64,000 nt of DNA from Cohnella herbarum (GTDB taxonomy: Bacteria > Bacillota > Bacilli > Paenibacillales > Paenibacillaceae): assembly GCF_012849095.1 (NCBI RefSeq), contig NZ_CP051680.1, forward strand, positions 1,736,001-1,800,000, written 5' to 3'. Below are positions 25,340 through 33,656 of this stretch, in pieces; within the stretch, counting starts at the first letter, position 1, and each line of letters starts with the position of its first letter. The notes under the pieces are model-generated. The model searched no databases and was not told the origin of the DNA. It saw nothing but the letters and a program-made list of their open reading frames with translations. A program made the translations under genes and the position numbers.

Positions 25340-26533
25340 TTACACGCTGACGAAAAGCGCGGTCACGTACATCAATACGATACCGAGAGTCAAACTCGCC
25401 AAGTTAACCCACGACACTGCGGGTCTTCCCGCCTTCGCGGCCTCTCTTATGACCATTTTGCTAATCACATAGATCACTTGCACGATTGCCCCCGCTCCGA
25501 TACCGAAGAACAGTGCGGCCAACGTATCGTTAAACACGAATCCGCCTATCCAAGTTCCCAGGATCGCCGGTGCTCCGGCAATAAGCGCCAACGTTAGGAA
25601 CGTTCGCCACGTCGGTTGATCTTTCAGGAGCGGCGAAGCAATGCCTACCCCTTCCGTAATATTGTGCAGCGTGAAGCCGATAATCAAGAACGTTCCCAGT
25701 GCCGCTTCTCCGGCCGCGAAGGCTGCGCCGATCGCCAATCCCTCGCCAAGATTATGAAGCCCGATCCCTCCGGCGATCTTATAAGCCAATTGTTTACCGT
25801 CAGGGGTGCCTTTCCGTTCATTCGCTTGATCCAATGCAAGCAGGAAGAGAAAGCTTAGGAGCGCGCCAAACCAAACCAATCCCGTGCCTTGGAATATTCC
25901 CGGCGCTTCCGCTCCGAGCTCCAATCCTTCCTGAACGGTATCGACCGCGAGAAAAAACAGCAGTCCGACCGTAAGCGCAAGAATTCCTTGTATGCCCTTG
26001 TCCGAAAACCTGCGCAGGAAAGGAAACCACAATAGACCAAGTCCGATCGGCACGATCCCCACGTAAAATCCGATTAAAGCATATTGGGCAAAACGGTTAA
26101 CGTCAGCCACGGGCGTCATAGCCGCGACGGCAACCTCGCCGGTAAATAACAGGCCGTTCGTCGTGATCAGTGTAATCGTGTAAGGTTCGCCATCCACCCA
26201 ACCGTAAGGGATCGAAACTTCCGTCTTTCCTAACCGCCCTATCGTCTTACTCGGATGGAATGACGCATTCCAGAATGCATCGTTGACGACTACTTGCGCG
26301 ATCGTGACGGTTTCCGGACCGGAGTTAAGCACTTTTACCGTAAATCCGTCCTCCGTCAAAGTGATTTTCTCAACGTTGAGAACTTCGACCGGAGCTACCG
26401 GTGTATCTTTGATTCCGGTTCCGAGACTCGATAACAAATAAATAATAACGGCCAGCAAAATTAGAGGAACGACTCCCCAGATCCAATATCGCTTCATCGG
26501 CTTAGGATTGCCGAGATTCAATTCGCTTTGCAT
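25340..26533 (-). CDS. ZIP-family metal transporter with an extra N-terminal extracytoplasmic domain
   Basis: 397 residues. After one helix (residues about 15-37) comes a beta-rich domain of about 100 residues facing outside (VLNVEKITLTEDGFTVKVLN, SIPYGWVDGEPYTITLIT). Then come eight membrane helices with ZIP metal motifs HNLGEGLAIGAAF and HNITEGVGIASP, the H/E ligands of the binuclear site. ZIP proteins move Zn, Fe or Mn; direction and metal are unknown here. It follows the multicopper oxidase by 17 nt, so the two are cotranscribed. Ordinary ZIPs lack the N-terminal domain. Confidence 0.88.
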   Translation of the reverse strand: MQSELNLGNPKPMKRYWIWGVVPLILLAVIIYLLSSLGTGIKDTPVAPVEVLNVEKITLTEDGFTVKVLNSGPETVTIAQVVVNDAFWNASFHPSKTIGRLGKTEVSIPYGWVDGEPYTITLITTNGLLFTGEVAVAAMTPVADVNRFAQYALIGFYVGIVPIGLGLLWFPFLRRFSDKGIQGILALTVGLLFFLAVDTVQEGLELGAEAPGIFQGTGLVWFGALLSFLFLLALDQANERKGTPDGKQLAYKIAGGIGLHNLGEGLAIGAAFAAGEAALGTFLIIGFTLHNITEGVGIASPLLKDQPTWRTFLTLALIAGAPAILGTWIGGFVFNDTLAALFFGIGAGAIVQVIYVISKMVIREAAKAGRPAVSWVNLASLTLGIVLMYVTALFVSV

Positions 26534-26550
26534 ACGGTTATCCTCCTTTC

Positions 26551-27597
26551 TTAAGCTTTAGCTTCGAAGAAACCTAGCCAGCCAAGCTCGGCGAATTCGC
26601 TTTGGTGCGCATGAAACATATATTGGCCGGGTTCGGGAAACACGATTTCCAATATTCCGCGTTGCCCTTGGCATTGCATGATCGTATCCGTAAGCACCGG
26701 TCTCGCTTCCGGATCCGCACCGACTTCGTAATAACGAAAGAAATTCGCATGAAGGTGGAAAGAATTAATGAGATCGAATTCCGTTAGATTACTTAAGTAA
26801 ACGCGAACGAGCTCCCCTACTTTGACTTCGATCGGATAGGCATGGAATGCGAAGGCGTAACCGTTAACCGTATAAACCTCGTTCTCACCGTCCAGATCCA
26901 GATCGAATCCGTTCATGACCATGTTTAGCTCGTGCGCGGTTTTTCTTGGTTTCTTGGGATCAATAATGAAGTTCCCGTATAACCCTTTGTGAATATGCTT
27001 GGCAAGCGGCGGAATATGACAATGGTAAATGTGCAACCCTGCCGGCTTGGCCTCAAACTCGTAAATGAACTCCGTGCCGGATTGCACGGGCTCTATTCCA
27101 TCCATCTTCGTCGGATGAATGCCATGAAAGTGGATGGAATGCGGATGTTTGGAACCGTTCCAAAACTTGATTCGAACGATATCTCCCTCGGTGCATCGAA
27201 GAGTCGGACCGGGAATCGTGCCGTTATAAGCCCATCCGGGAAATTTGATTCCGTTCGCGATCTCGACTTCCGTATCCATAGCTACCAACTCATACTCCCT
27301 TAAGACGCGTCCGTCCGCCCGGGTACTGACTTTACCGTAATCGAAAGAAGTTAGAGCCTCGATCGCCGCTTCCAACCCTTTCGTCCTTTCCTTACCCGGA
27401 TCGTATCCGTGGGTCATCATGGCATGCTTCTGGGTTTGCAACGCCGAATGAACATCGTGCTTATCCATCGCTTTGACCGTTCTTCCGAACCATGAACCCG
27501 GATTTAACAATGCTCCTCCAAGTACGCCCAACGTACCTGCAGCCCCCCACTTCAATACTTCTCTTCTCGATATAGGTCGCTTTGGATCGAATGCCAT
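26551..27597 (-). CDS. Tat-exported multicopper oxidase
   Basis: 348 residues. A Tat signal with SRREVLKWGAAGTLGVLGGA opens the protein. Copper motifs follow in order: HPHSIHFHGIHP, LHIYHCHIPPLAKHIHKG, INSFHLHANFF and YMFHAHQSEFAELGWLG. This pattern fits compact multicopper oxidases related to copper nitrite reductases and laccases. ATG 27597 follows GGAAGGTG. It is the first gene of an operon with a ZIP transporter and tatA. Substrate candidates are Mn(II), Fe(II), Cu(I) or an organic; a MntR-like box over the promoter hints at manganese. Confidence 0.9.
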   Translation of the reverse strand: MAFDPKRPISRREVLKWGAAGTLGVLGGALLNPGSWFGRTVKAMDKHDVHSALQTQKHAMMTHGYDPGKERTKGLEAAIEALTSFDYGKVSTRADGRVLREYELVAMDTEVEIANGIKFPGWAYNGTIPGPTLRCTEGDIVRIKFWNGSKHPHSIHFHGIHPTKMDGIEPVQSGTEFIYEFEAKPAGLHIYHCHIPPLAKHIHKGLYGNFIIDPKKPRKTAHELNMVMNGFDLDLDGENEVYTVNGYAFAFHAYPIEVKVGELVRVYLSNLTEFDLINSFHLHANFFRYYEVGADPEARPVLTDTIMQCQGQRGILEIVFPEPGQYMFHAHQSEFAELGWLGFFEAKA

Positions 27598-27632
27598 ACG
27601 CTTCACCTTCCATTCTTGTCTCAAGGAAATTA

Positions 27633-27650
27633 ATTTTACCTAAGGAAACA
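27633..27650 (-). promoter_or_regulatory. MntR/DtxR-like operator over the multicopper oxidase -10
   Basis: Plus-strand TTTTACCTAAGGAAACA resembles the B. subtilis MntR box (TTTGCCTTAAGGAAACT as I recall it). On the minus strand it overlaps the -10-like TAAAAT at 27633-27638. A -35 is not clear. Confidence 0.45.
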
Positions 27651-27857
27651 TTTTGGATAAAAAAATATGTTGTGTACTAGGGACAAAAAGTTGTGTTAAT
27701 GCAACTTAAATGCTGATCTAAATATATCCTCTTTATGGAAAGTTGTAAACGAATTTCGTGAAAGTAGGAATTAAAAAGAAACCTTCTTTAGAAATATCTA
27801 AAGGCAGCTTCGATTGGGAAAGATATGTAGAAAGTATCGGAGACGAGGCGATTAATT

Positions 27858-28565
27858 ATGGGTGTATGGGAAATCGTGCTGAGATCGTTGCTAGCGTTTG
27901 CTCTTATGATGGTCATTGCTCGAATTATGGGTAAACCGACGATCGCCCAGATGACCTATCATGATTTTGTGGCCTCGATTACTCTAGGCGCCATATCCGC
28001 TAACTTAGCCTTTAATGACAAACTTGCCGTATGGAAAATACTTACCGCGGTAATCGTCTTCTCCGGAATCGCTTATCTCTTGATGGTACTGTCTTTGAAA
28101 AACCGAATTCTGCGCAAATGGTTGTCAGGCGAACCGACCGTTCTCATTCAGGACGGCAAAATTCTGGAGCGGAATATGAAGAAACTCAAGGTTTCACTAG
28201 ATATGCTGAATCAAGAACTAAGAGCAAAAGCGATCTTTAACATCGAAGAAGTCAAGTACGCCATACTCGAACTAAACGGACATCTATCGGTGATGCGAAC
28301 ATCCGACAGTATGGCTGTAACGATAAAGGACTTGAATTTGAAATCGGACACCAAGCTATCGTTTCCGATCGAATTAATTATGGACGGAACCGTTATTTCC
28401 AATAACTTAAAGCAAAACGGTATCTCGGAAAAATGGTTAGACGCGGAGCTGCACAAGAAAAACCTCTCTCTGGAAAAGGTCAATTATGCCGTCATCAATT
28501 CCGAAGGGAAAGTGATCTTCGATGAGTACGAAGATCATATCCGCCATGCCATTGACCGGGAATGA
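27858..28565 (+). CDS. DUF421 (YetF/YcaP-type) membrane protein
   Basis: 235 residues: three N-terminal membrane helices (LRSLLAFALMMVIARIMGKP, ITLGAISANLAF and the next) and a soluble C-terminal part with two DUF421 repeats (EPTVLIQDGKILERNMKKLK; EKWLDAELHKKNLSLEKVNY). Many spore formers carry several such genes, and some are made during sporulation or stored in the spore membrane. The biochemical role is unknown. It stands alone, divergent from the multicopper oxidase operon. Confidence 0.88.
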   Translation: MGVWEIVLRSLLAFALMMVIARIMGKPTIAQMTYHDFVASITLGAISANLAFNDKLAVWKILTAVIVFSGIAYLLMVLSLKNRILRKWLSGEPTVLIQDGKILERNMKKLKVSLDMLNQELRAKAIFNIEEVKYAILELNGHLSVMRTSDSMAVTIKDLNLKSDTKLSFPIELIMDGTVISNNLKQNGISEKWLDAELHKKNLSLEKVNYAVINSEGKVIFDEYEDHIRHAIDRE

Positions 28566-28604
28566 GCATGACCATATGGCGGAACCCTTCGAATCGAAAG
28601 TTTC

Positions 28605-29402
28605 TCATCGATTGCTAATCTGCAGAACTTGGTTCAAGAAATGATTCATTAACAAGGATAGGGAAACCAGAATCGGGGGATCGTCGGGAAGCGGCGGATG
28701 CAGCGTAACCTGCTGATAGGGAACGGATGAACCCGCATGTACCGTAATGGGCTCCTTAGAGCGGGTTCGCAATGTCGTATGCGGTAGCAGGAAATCGACG
28801 GCCTGCATTCCCCAGAGCACGGAAGTAGCCATCAGGTAATAAGTACCGGGTCTCACGTCGGTCAGACGGAACTCTCCATGCGAAGGAATCAACGTTCCAT
28901 AGAGGGGAAACCCCTCGGGGATCGGCTTGGCGAACAAACCGATCAAGACGACGCCAGAAATCGGAACTTCCGTCCGCACGCTACCTTCTACGGTCGCGTA
29001 TGCCCCATTAGCTTCAATGCGCGGTTGCCAATCTTTAAGCTTCTGCAAATTGTTAAGGTGATTTTCCGCCTCTATCGTAGAATTGCGAAATTGAGACGGA
29101 GTCACTCCTACCCGCTCCGTAAACCGCGTAGTAAACGTTCCTAGACTTTGCTGTCCGATCTCCAGCCCGATATCCCGTATGCCCAGGTTCGTGCGAAGAA
29201 GCAAGTCTTTGGCCTTCTGCAGACGAATCGAAGACGCATAATACAAGGGCGACAAGCCGATTCTTTCCTTAAAAATACGCGTAAAATGAAAAGGACTATA
29301 GCCAACATGGCTTGCTAATTGGTTCAGCGGCAACGGATCGTAAATGTTCCTGTGAATATAAGCGATCGCTTCGTCGATCTCCGCATAGCGGTTGGACTCC
29401 AT
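28605..29402 (-). CDS. AraC-family regulator with an N-terminal DNA-binding domain
   Basis: 265 residues. Unlike most AraC proteins the double HTH is at the N-terminus: LNQLASHVGYSPFHFTRIFKE (about 22-42) and IGLEIGQQSLGTFTTRFTERVG (about 72-93). The C-terminal half (GVVLIGLFAKPIPEGFPLYG, FRLTDVRPGTYYLMATSVLW) looks like a small beta-sandwich of the carboxypeptidase-regulatory type and may sense a ligand. No target gene can be named; it is convergent with DUF421 and divergent from the rhomboid gene. Confidence 0.83.
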   Translation of the reverse strand: MESNRYAEIDEAIAYIHRNIYDPLPLNQLASHVGYSPFHFTRIFKERIGLSPLYYASSIRLQKAKDLLLRTNLGIRDIGLEIGQQSLGTFTTRFTERVGVTPSQFRNSTIEAENHLNNLQKLKDWQPRIEANGAYATVEGSVRTEVPISGVVLIGLFAKPIPEGFPLYGTLIPSHGEFRLTDVRPGTYYLMATSVLWGMQAVDFLLPHTTLRTRSKEPITVHAGSSVPYQQVTLHPPLPDDPPILVSLSLLMNHFLNQVLQISNR

Positions 29403-29621
29403 CGTTCCCTTTCACCTCCTGAACCTCTCTAACTAAGCTATATGTAATAGGTATTGCACAAACAGGAACAAATGTTCTCAATAAAACTTACCATAAATTA
29501 CATAAAAAACGCAAGTCTAAATTATCGAAACGAGTATATAGGCTCTGGAGACGGTTCCCTGTAAGCGAGCAATCTCGAATGGTATAATGGGAGAGGTTCA
29601 CACCGTTAGGGAGGGATTACC

Positions 29622-30251
29622 ATGCTATTCTTGCGATACGAAAATTTCCGCGGTTATCTCCGATTGTATCCGATCACGGCTCTAATTCTCGCCGTGAACT
29701 TGATCATGTTTCTGTTGGACAATTGGTTCCTGGATTCCCGATTAACCATTTGGGGATTGTTCTATCAAGAGCCGGTGTTCAATCGATACGGAATGGCCGA
29801 ACCTTATCGTTACCTGTCCTCTATTATCCTTCACGCGGGCTGGGAACATCTCCTGTTCAATTGCTTCTCGACATTGGTATTCGCTCCTCCATTAGAGCGC
29901 ATGTTGGGTCATCTTCGGTATTTGTTGTTTTATTTGGTCGCGGGCATAGGAGGAAACGCATTAAGCGCGATCATTCACGCCGGCTCGGAATATGCGTCGG
30001 TAGGTGCTTCCGGCGCGATATACGGCGTGTTCGGAGCTTATCTCTTTCTTGCCGTTTTCCGAAAGGCCGCATTGGACGAAGCAACGCGCAAGACGATCTA
30101 CGGAACCTTGGTCTTCGGCGTAATCTACTCGGTATTGTCCCCGAACATTAATCTCTGGGCCCATATCGGGGGCGCACTCTCAGGTTTCGCTATGATGGGC
30201 GCCATCGTTACATTAAGGAAGAAAGTCCGCGACAGGTTAAGTTCTCGTTAA
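29622..30251 (+). CDS. Rhomboid-family intramembrane serine protease
   Basis: 209 residues with six membrane helices. The catalytic Ser is in YASVGASGAIYGVFGAYLF (GxSG, about residue 130), the His in NLWAHIGGALSGF (about 180) and the conserved loop WEHLLFNCFSTLVF is present. Substrates are unknown. A TATAAT (29583-29588) lies about 35 nt upstream without a good -35, and GGGAGGG precedes the ATG. A strong terminator follows. Confidence 0.93.
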   Translation: MLFLRYENFRGYLRLYPITALILAVNLIMFLLDNWFLDSRLTIWGLFYQEPVFNRYGMAEPYRYLSSIILHAGWEHLLFNCFSTLVFAPPLERMLGHLRYLLFYLVAGIGGNALSAIIHAGSEYASVGASGAIYGVFGAYLFLAVFRKAALDEATRKTIYGTLVFGVIYSVLSPNINLWAHIGGALSGFAMMGAIVTLRKKVRDRLSSR

Positions 30252-30292
30252 AGCGCGAATCTGTATTATTGAACGATTGAAACGATTACAAA

Positions 30293-30323
30293 AAAACTAG
30301 GGAGCCCGAGCTTCCCTAGTTTT
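30293..30323. terminator. Bidirectional terminator
   Basis: AAAACTAGGGA pairs with TCCCTAGTTTT between the convergent rhomboid and hemerythrin genes. Confidence 0.88.
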
Positions 30324-30358
30324 CTTCATTTCATTATCAGCGATGGAACGGTCCATCC

Positions 30359-30844
30359 TTATGAGCCGATATATTCGATTTCCTCCATTAATCGTTCTGC
30401 CGCTGGAACGATCGTCTCATCCTCGACTCGGAAGTGTTCGGAGATGATGATGAGCACCTGAAGCAGGCGCGTAAGCGATTCTTCTGCCGGTTCTCCGCTT
30501 TCCAAGGACAATAAGTATGACTCATAGAACTGAAGAACGATTCTATCGTCCTGTTCTAGCACCGACACTTGCCCCATTCGTCCGCCTTTACCGGAGCACT
30601 TAGCGATCGGATACACGATAGTCCGTTCCTTTTCCTGATGCGTCTGCCATTCCTCCATGAAAGGCATGAAATCCTCATGCACTTGGCGCAGATGCATTCC
30701 CCAATAGGGATAATCGAAGTTTCCCGGATTCCATCTCATTTTCACGCATAGCTTGTTCAGTTTATCCCGCAAAGCATCGTGTTCTTCTTTCCACTGGTCG
30801 TATGACTGATAGAGATCAAGCAACGGCGAACCCGAATTCGTCAT
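30359..30844 (-). CDS. Hemerythrin-domain protein, second gene of the pair
   Basis: 161 residues. Four-helix HHE pattern: WKEEHDALRDKLNKL, QVHEDFMPFMEEWQTHQEKE and ISEHFRVEDETIVPAAERL provide the His and Glu residues of a di-iron site. Hemerythrin proteins bind O2 or NO, or act in iron-sulfur repair. The ATG overlaps the stop of the upstream hemerythrin gene (ATGA), so the two are coupled and may form a heteromer. The exact iron ligands are not fully conserved, so binding is inferred. Confidence 0.78.
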   Translation of the reverse strand: MTNSGSPLLDLYQSYDQWKEEHDALRDKLNKLCVKMRWNPGNFDYPYWGMHLRQVHEDFMPFMEEWQTHQEKERTIVYPIAKCSGKGGRMGQVSVLEQDDRIVLQFYESYLLSLESGEPAEESLTRLLQVLIIISEHFRVEDETIVPAAERLMEEIEYIGS

Positions 30845-31350
30845 CGGATATCCTCCTCCAACTCCTGCATGATTTCCTCTTCTTCTCTGAAGCGATTGCT
30901 CATAATCGCGTAAGCTTGGATCAAATACCCGGCCAACCTCCTTGCTTCGTCCCGCTGTAAAGGAAGACTCGTACGATCAAAGGATTGCATAAATGCCTGG
31001 ATCGATCGTTCGGCCAAATCGTATTCCCTCCCCATCAACGAGTACAAGTCCGACTCGGCTCCCAACAACCGGACGGCATTCGGGAACAGCTCCGTCTCCT
31101 CCCAAGAAGTATGCTCGTTCCAATCCTGCATGAATATTTTGACGTTCTCGCTCAGCTTGCAAATATCCCGATTTACGCCGATGTCATCTTTGCCTTGACG
31201 TAAACTGCAGGCCTGCTCGAATATGTTGTGCAACTCGAATCTCAGCAACTCATGCTCCTGCTTTGCCCGAAGCATGGACGTTTCCAACCCATATTCACTA
31301 CTTTCGGCGTTTAACGGATGTTTATCGTGGGGGACATGTAATTTTGTCAT
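30841..31350 (-). CDS. Hemerythrin-domain protein, first gene of the pair
   Basis: 169 residues. HHE-type motifs: RAKQEHELLRFELHNIF, MQDWNEHTSWEETELFP and SNRFREEEEIMQELEEDIR. AGGAGAGG precedes the ATG. It is divergent from a coat-like gene and is followed by a second hemerythrin gene with overlapping stop and start. A perfect Fnr-type box sits at -41.5 of a TAAGAT -10, so induction at low oxygen is predicted. A role in O2/NO sensing or di-iron storage is likely. Confidence 0.8.
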   Translation of the reverse strand: MTKLHVPHDKHPLNAESSEYGLETSMLRAKQEHELLRFELHNIFEQACSLRQGKDDIGVNRDICKLSENVKIFMQDWNEHTSWEETELFPNAVRLLGAESDLYSLMGREYDLAERSIQAFMQSFDRTSLPLQRDEARRLAGYLIQAYAIMSNRFREEEEIMQELEEDIR

Positions 31351-31381
31351 AAAATCACTTCCTCTCCTGACTTATGAGTTT

Positions 31382-31424
31382 ATCTTAACCCTTCCTCCGC
31401 CCTGTTCGTGTGAAAATAATCACA
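31382..31424 (-). promoter_or_regulatory. Fnr-type activator box and -10 of the hemerythrin operon
   Basis: The minus strand reads TGTGATTATTTTCACA (31409-31424), a perfect TGTGA-N6-TCACA dyad. Its centre is 29.5 nt before TAAGAT (31382-31387), i.e. at -41.5, the standard site for Fnr activation in Bacilli. Confidence 0.68.
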
Positions 31425-31538
31425 ATGTAACAAACTGCTCATAATTGCTTGTTTTCTTTCCCTATCGGTTATTGGTACAAGCAAGTCGGTTCGATGCGAC
31501 ATATTTTGATCTTAAGCAATCAAGAAGGAGGTGGCATT

Positions 31539-31808
31539 ATGTCCAAGCTAAAAGTATCCGGCTGTGAACATCGACACAAATCCAACCGCAGTTGCGGTTG
31601 CGAAAAACACAGATCCGAACACAAGCACAGATCCGACCACAAACACAGATCCGACCATAAACACAGATCTTGCGGAAGGGACAAGTCCCATGGCAGAAAT
31701 AAATCCTGCGGTCACGAAAAGCATAAAAACAATTGCAGATGTTTCGCCTGCTGCGAGATCAGGCACGAAAACCATTACGGATATTATCAACCCCGCTCTT
31801 GGCTGTAA
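31539..31808 (+). CDS. His/Lys/Arg/Cys-rich repeat protein, CotG-like
   Basis: 89 residues, very basic, with tandem six-residue repeats HKHRSD/HKHRSE encoded by 18-nt direct repeats (about 31606-31668), then RDKSHGRNKSCGHEKHK and a C-terminal CRCFACCEIRHENHYGYY. This composition matches low-complexity coat proteins such as CotG, and would also bind Zn, Cu or Ni. ATG 31539 follows AAGGAGGTG at ideal spacing. It precedes a cation-efflux gene, with its own terminator between. A spore-coat or metal-buffer role is inferred from composition only. Confidence 0.65.
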   Translation: MSKLKVSGCEHRHKSNRSCGCEKHRSEHKHRSDHKHRSDHKHRSCGRDKSHGRNKSCGHEKHKNNCRCFACCEIRHENHYGYYQPRSWL

Positions 31809-31833
31809 TTAATCTCATGGCAACGAAGCTAAG

Positions 31834-31862
31834 AAGTCCGTACACTCTGCGGACTTTTTATT
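31834..31862 (+). terminator. Terminator of the coat-like gene
   Basis: AAGTCCG pairs with CGGACTT, followed by TTTATTTT. Confidence 0.82.
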
Positions 31863-31910
31863 TTGATAACGGGTTTATCCTTGCCCCAGCCTTGCTCTCT
31901 TTATCTGGAT

Positions 31911-32012
31911 TAATAATGATTATTACTAACGTTATCCATACAAAGTTCATTTGCCTATTTCCGTCGGTCATGAGATTATTTATAGTAAGTATTAAACGAT
32001 AATCATTATAAT
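31911..32012 (+). promoter_or_regulatory. Fur-family (7-1-7) boxes before the CDF transporter
   Basis: TAATAATGATTATTA (31911-31925) is a perfect 7-1-7 palindrome of the kind bound by Fur, PerR or Zur. A second, imperfect copy CGATAATCATTATAA (31997-32011) overlaps a TATAAT (32007-32012). The metal cannot be told from the box alone. Confidence 0.6.
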
Positions 32013-32029
32013 TAAGGTGGGGATTTGCT

Positions 32030-32965
32030 ATGAAAACGGTCGATTATCATCACTTGGACCATGTCAAAGAACAGCAGTCCTCGAAGCGAACGCTGTGGAT
32101 TACTCTCCTCTTGACTTTGTTCTTTACCGTTGTCGAGATTATTGGCGGGGTACTGTCGCAGTCGCTAGCTTTGTTGTCCGATTCCGCGCATATGATATCC
32201 GACGTGCTCGCCTTAGGACTGAGCATGTTCGCGATCTACATGGCCACGCGTAAACCCAATGACCAATATACTTTCGGATTTCTGCGTTTCGAGATCATCG
32301 CTTCTTTCCTGAACGGGCTAACGTTAATCTTAATCGCCCTATGGATCTTCGTGGAAGGAATCAAAAGAATGATCCACCCTCAACAAGTCGATCTGGGATT
32401 GATGCTGGTCATAGCCTCCATCGGATTGGTCGTAAACATTACGTTAACGATTATCCTATCGCGCAGCATGAAGGCCGAGAATAACCTAAACGTCAAAAGC
32501 GCTCTATGGCACTTCATCGGGGATTTACTGAGCTCGGTTGGCGTAATCGTATCGGCCTTGCTTATCCGTTTCACCGGTTGGCAAGCGATCGACCCGCTAA
32601 TCAGCATGGTCATTGGCGGAATCATTTGTTTCGGAGGGTACAAAATCATTCGGGAGGCTTATTTAATCCTGATGGAAACCGTGCCGGAGAAATTCGATTT
32701 GAATGAAATACGTGCCGATCTCGGCAATATCGAGGGCATCGAAGACGTTCATGAGATGCATTTGTGGGCTGTGTCGACGGAACACTATTCGCTTACGGCT
32801 CATGTGTTCGCACGAGTCGACATACAGCCCTTCTGCATCATCCTCGCCATTAACGAAATGCTCAAAAGCAAATACGGAATCGGTCATTCCACGATTCAGA
32901 TCGAGCATGCGGCGATTCATGACCATGGCGAGTACGGGCGCAATTTTTTACTGAATCATGTTTAG
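32030..32965 (+). CDS. Cation diffusion facilitator (CzcD/ZitB-type)
   Basis: 311 residues, six membrane helices and a cytoplasmic C-terminal domain. The binuclear site residues are visible: SLALLSDSAHMISDVLAL (HxxxD in TM2) and ALWHFIGDLLSSVGVIVSAL (HxxxD in TM5), the H/D set of zinc exporters of the CzcD group. The His-rich loop of many zinc CDFs is short. It exports Zn2+ or related ions against protons. Two Fur-family boxes lie upstream. Its stop overlaps the convergent TetR gene by 4 nt. Confidence 0.93.
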   Translation: MKTVDYHHLDHVKEQQSSKRTLWITLLLTLFFTVVEIIGGVLSQSLALLSDSAHMISDVLALGLSMFAIYMATRKPNDQYTFGFLRFEIIASFLNGLTLILIALWIFVEGIKRMIHPQQVDLGLMLVIASIGLVVNITLTIILSRSMKAENNLNVKSALWHFIGDLLSSVGVIVSALLIRFTGWQAIDPLISMVIGGIICFGGYKIIREAYLILMETVPEKFDLNEIRADLGNIEGIEDVHEMHLWAVSTEHYSLTAHVFARVDIQPFCIILAINEMLKSKYGIGHSTIQIEHAAIHDHGEYGRNFLLNHV

Positions 32966-33621
32966 TCTCTAGCCGATACGCCGTATACGATAAATCGAAC
33001 GAGACTTTCGATCTCCCGCTCTTCGTTATCCGCGTTAGTTTCCGGAGACAACACGAACCGAACGACGAACTGGCTTCCGATCGTAGATAAAATCATCCTT
33101 ATCAACTGATCGTTGGGGATGTCCGCCAGTTCGCCTCGGGCCTTGTAGTCGTTTATCGCGTTGCCGATAAAAGCGGACATTTCCTTGCCGATATGGGGAA
33201 ATAGGTCGTAGCGAAGCTCGTCGCGATATAACAGCTCCTTGATAACCACCCGGAAGATTTCCCGGTTTGCTTTCAAGAAGTTCAGCCGGTTACGAATCAA
33301 GGATTCGATAAAATCCTCGAAACGGGTATTGTTATCCGGATTTACTTCTTCTCTTAAATCCTTGGCCAAGTCAGGCATGGATTCCTTCAAGAACGGCGCA
33401 ATGACGGAAAGCAATAAATTTTCCTTCGTACCGTAATGGCGAAAGATAGTACCTTCCGCCACTCCCGATTTTTTGGCGATTTCGCTGGTCGACGTATTGG
33501 AGTATCCTTTCTCCGCGAATAAAGCGATGGCCGATTCCACGATTTTTTGCTGTTTGGCCGTTTCTTTTTTCGAGAGTTTGGATTTGGCTACGATTGCTTC
33601 CAAAATATTTATCGAGGACAT
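32962..33621 (-). CDS. TetR/AcrR-family regulator
   Basis: 219 residues. HTH: STSEIAKKSGVAEGTIFRHYGTKENLL, about 40-66. The ligand domain is alpha-helical and unspecific. It is the third gene of an operon behind an ABC ATPase and permease, so it probably represses that operon; a candidate operator is at 35441-35460. The 3' end overlaps the CDF gene on the other strand. Confidence 0.9.
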   Translation of the reverse strand: MSSINILEAIVAKSKLSKKETAKQQKIVESAIALFAEKGYSNTSTSEIAKKSGVAEGTIFRHYGTKENLLLSVIAPFLKESMPDLAKDLREEVNPDNNTRFEDFIESLIRNRLNFLKANREIFRVVIKELLYRDELRYDLFPHIGKEMSAFIGNAINDYKARGELADIPNDQLIRMILSTIGSQFVVRFVLSPETNADNEEREIESLVRFIVYGVSARD

Positions 33622-33656
33622 GCCTACCCTTACCTTTCTATGGCTTGATCTTCTTT

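Noticed and set aside
31548..31812. Alternative frames within the coat-like gene
   Set aside because: The 18-nt repeats keep all frames open; only the frame at 31539 has AAGGAGGTG at the right distance.
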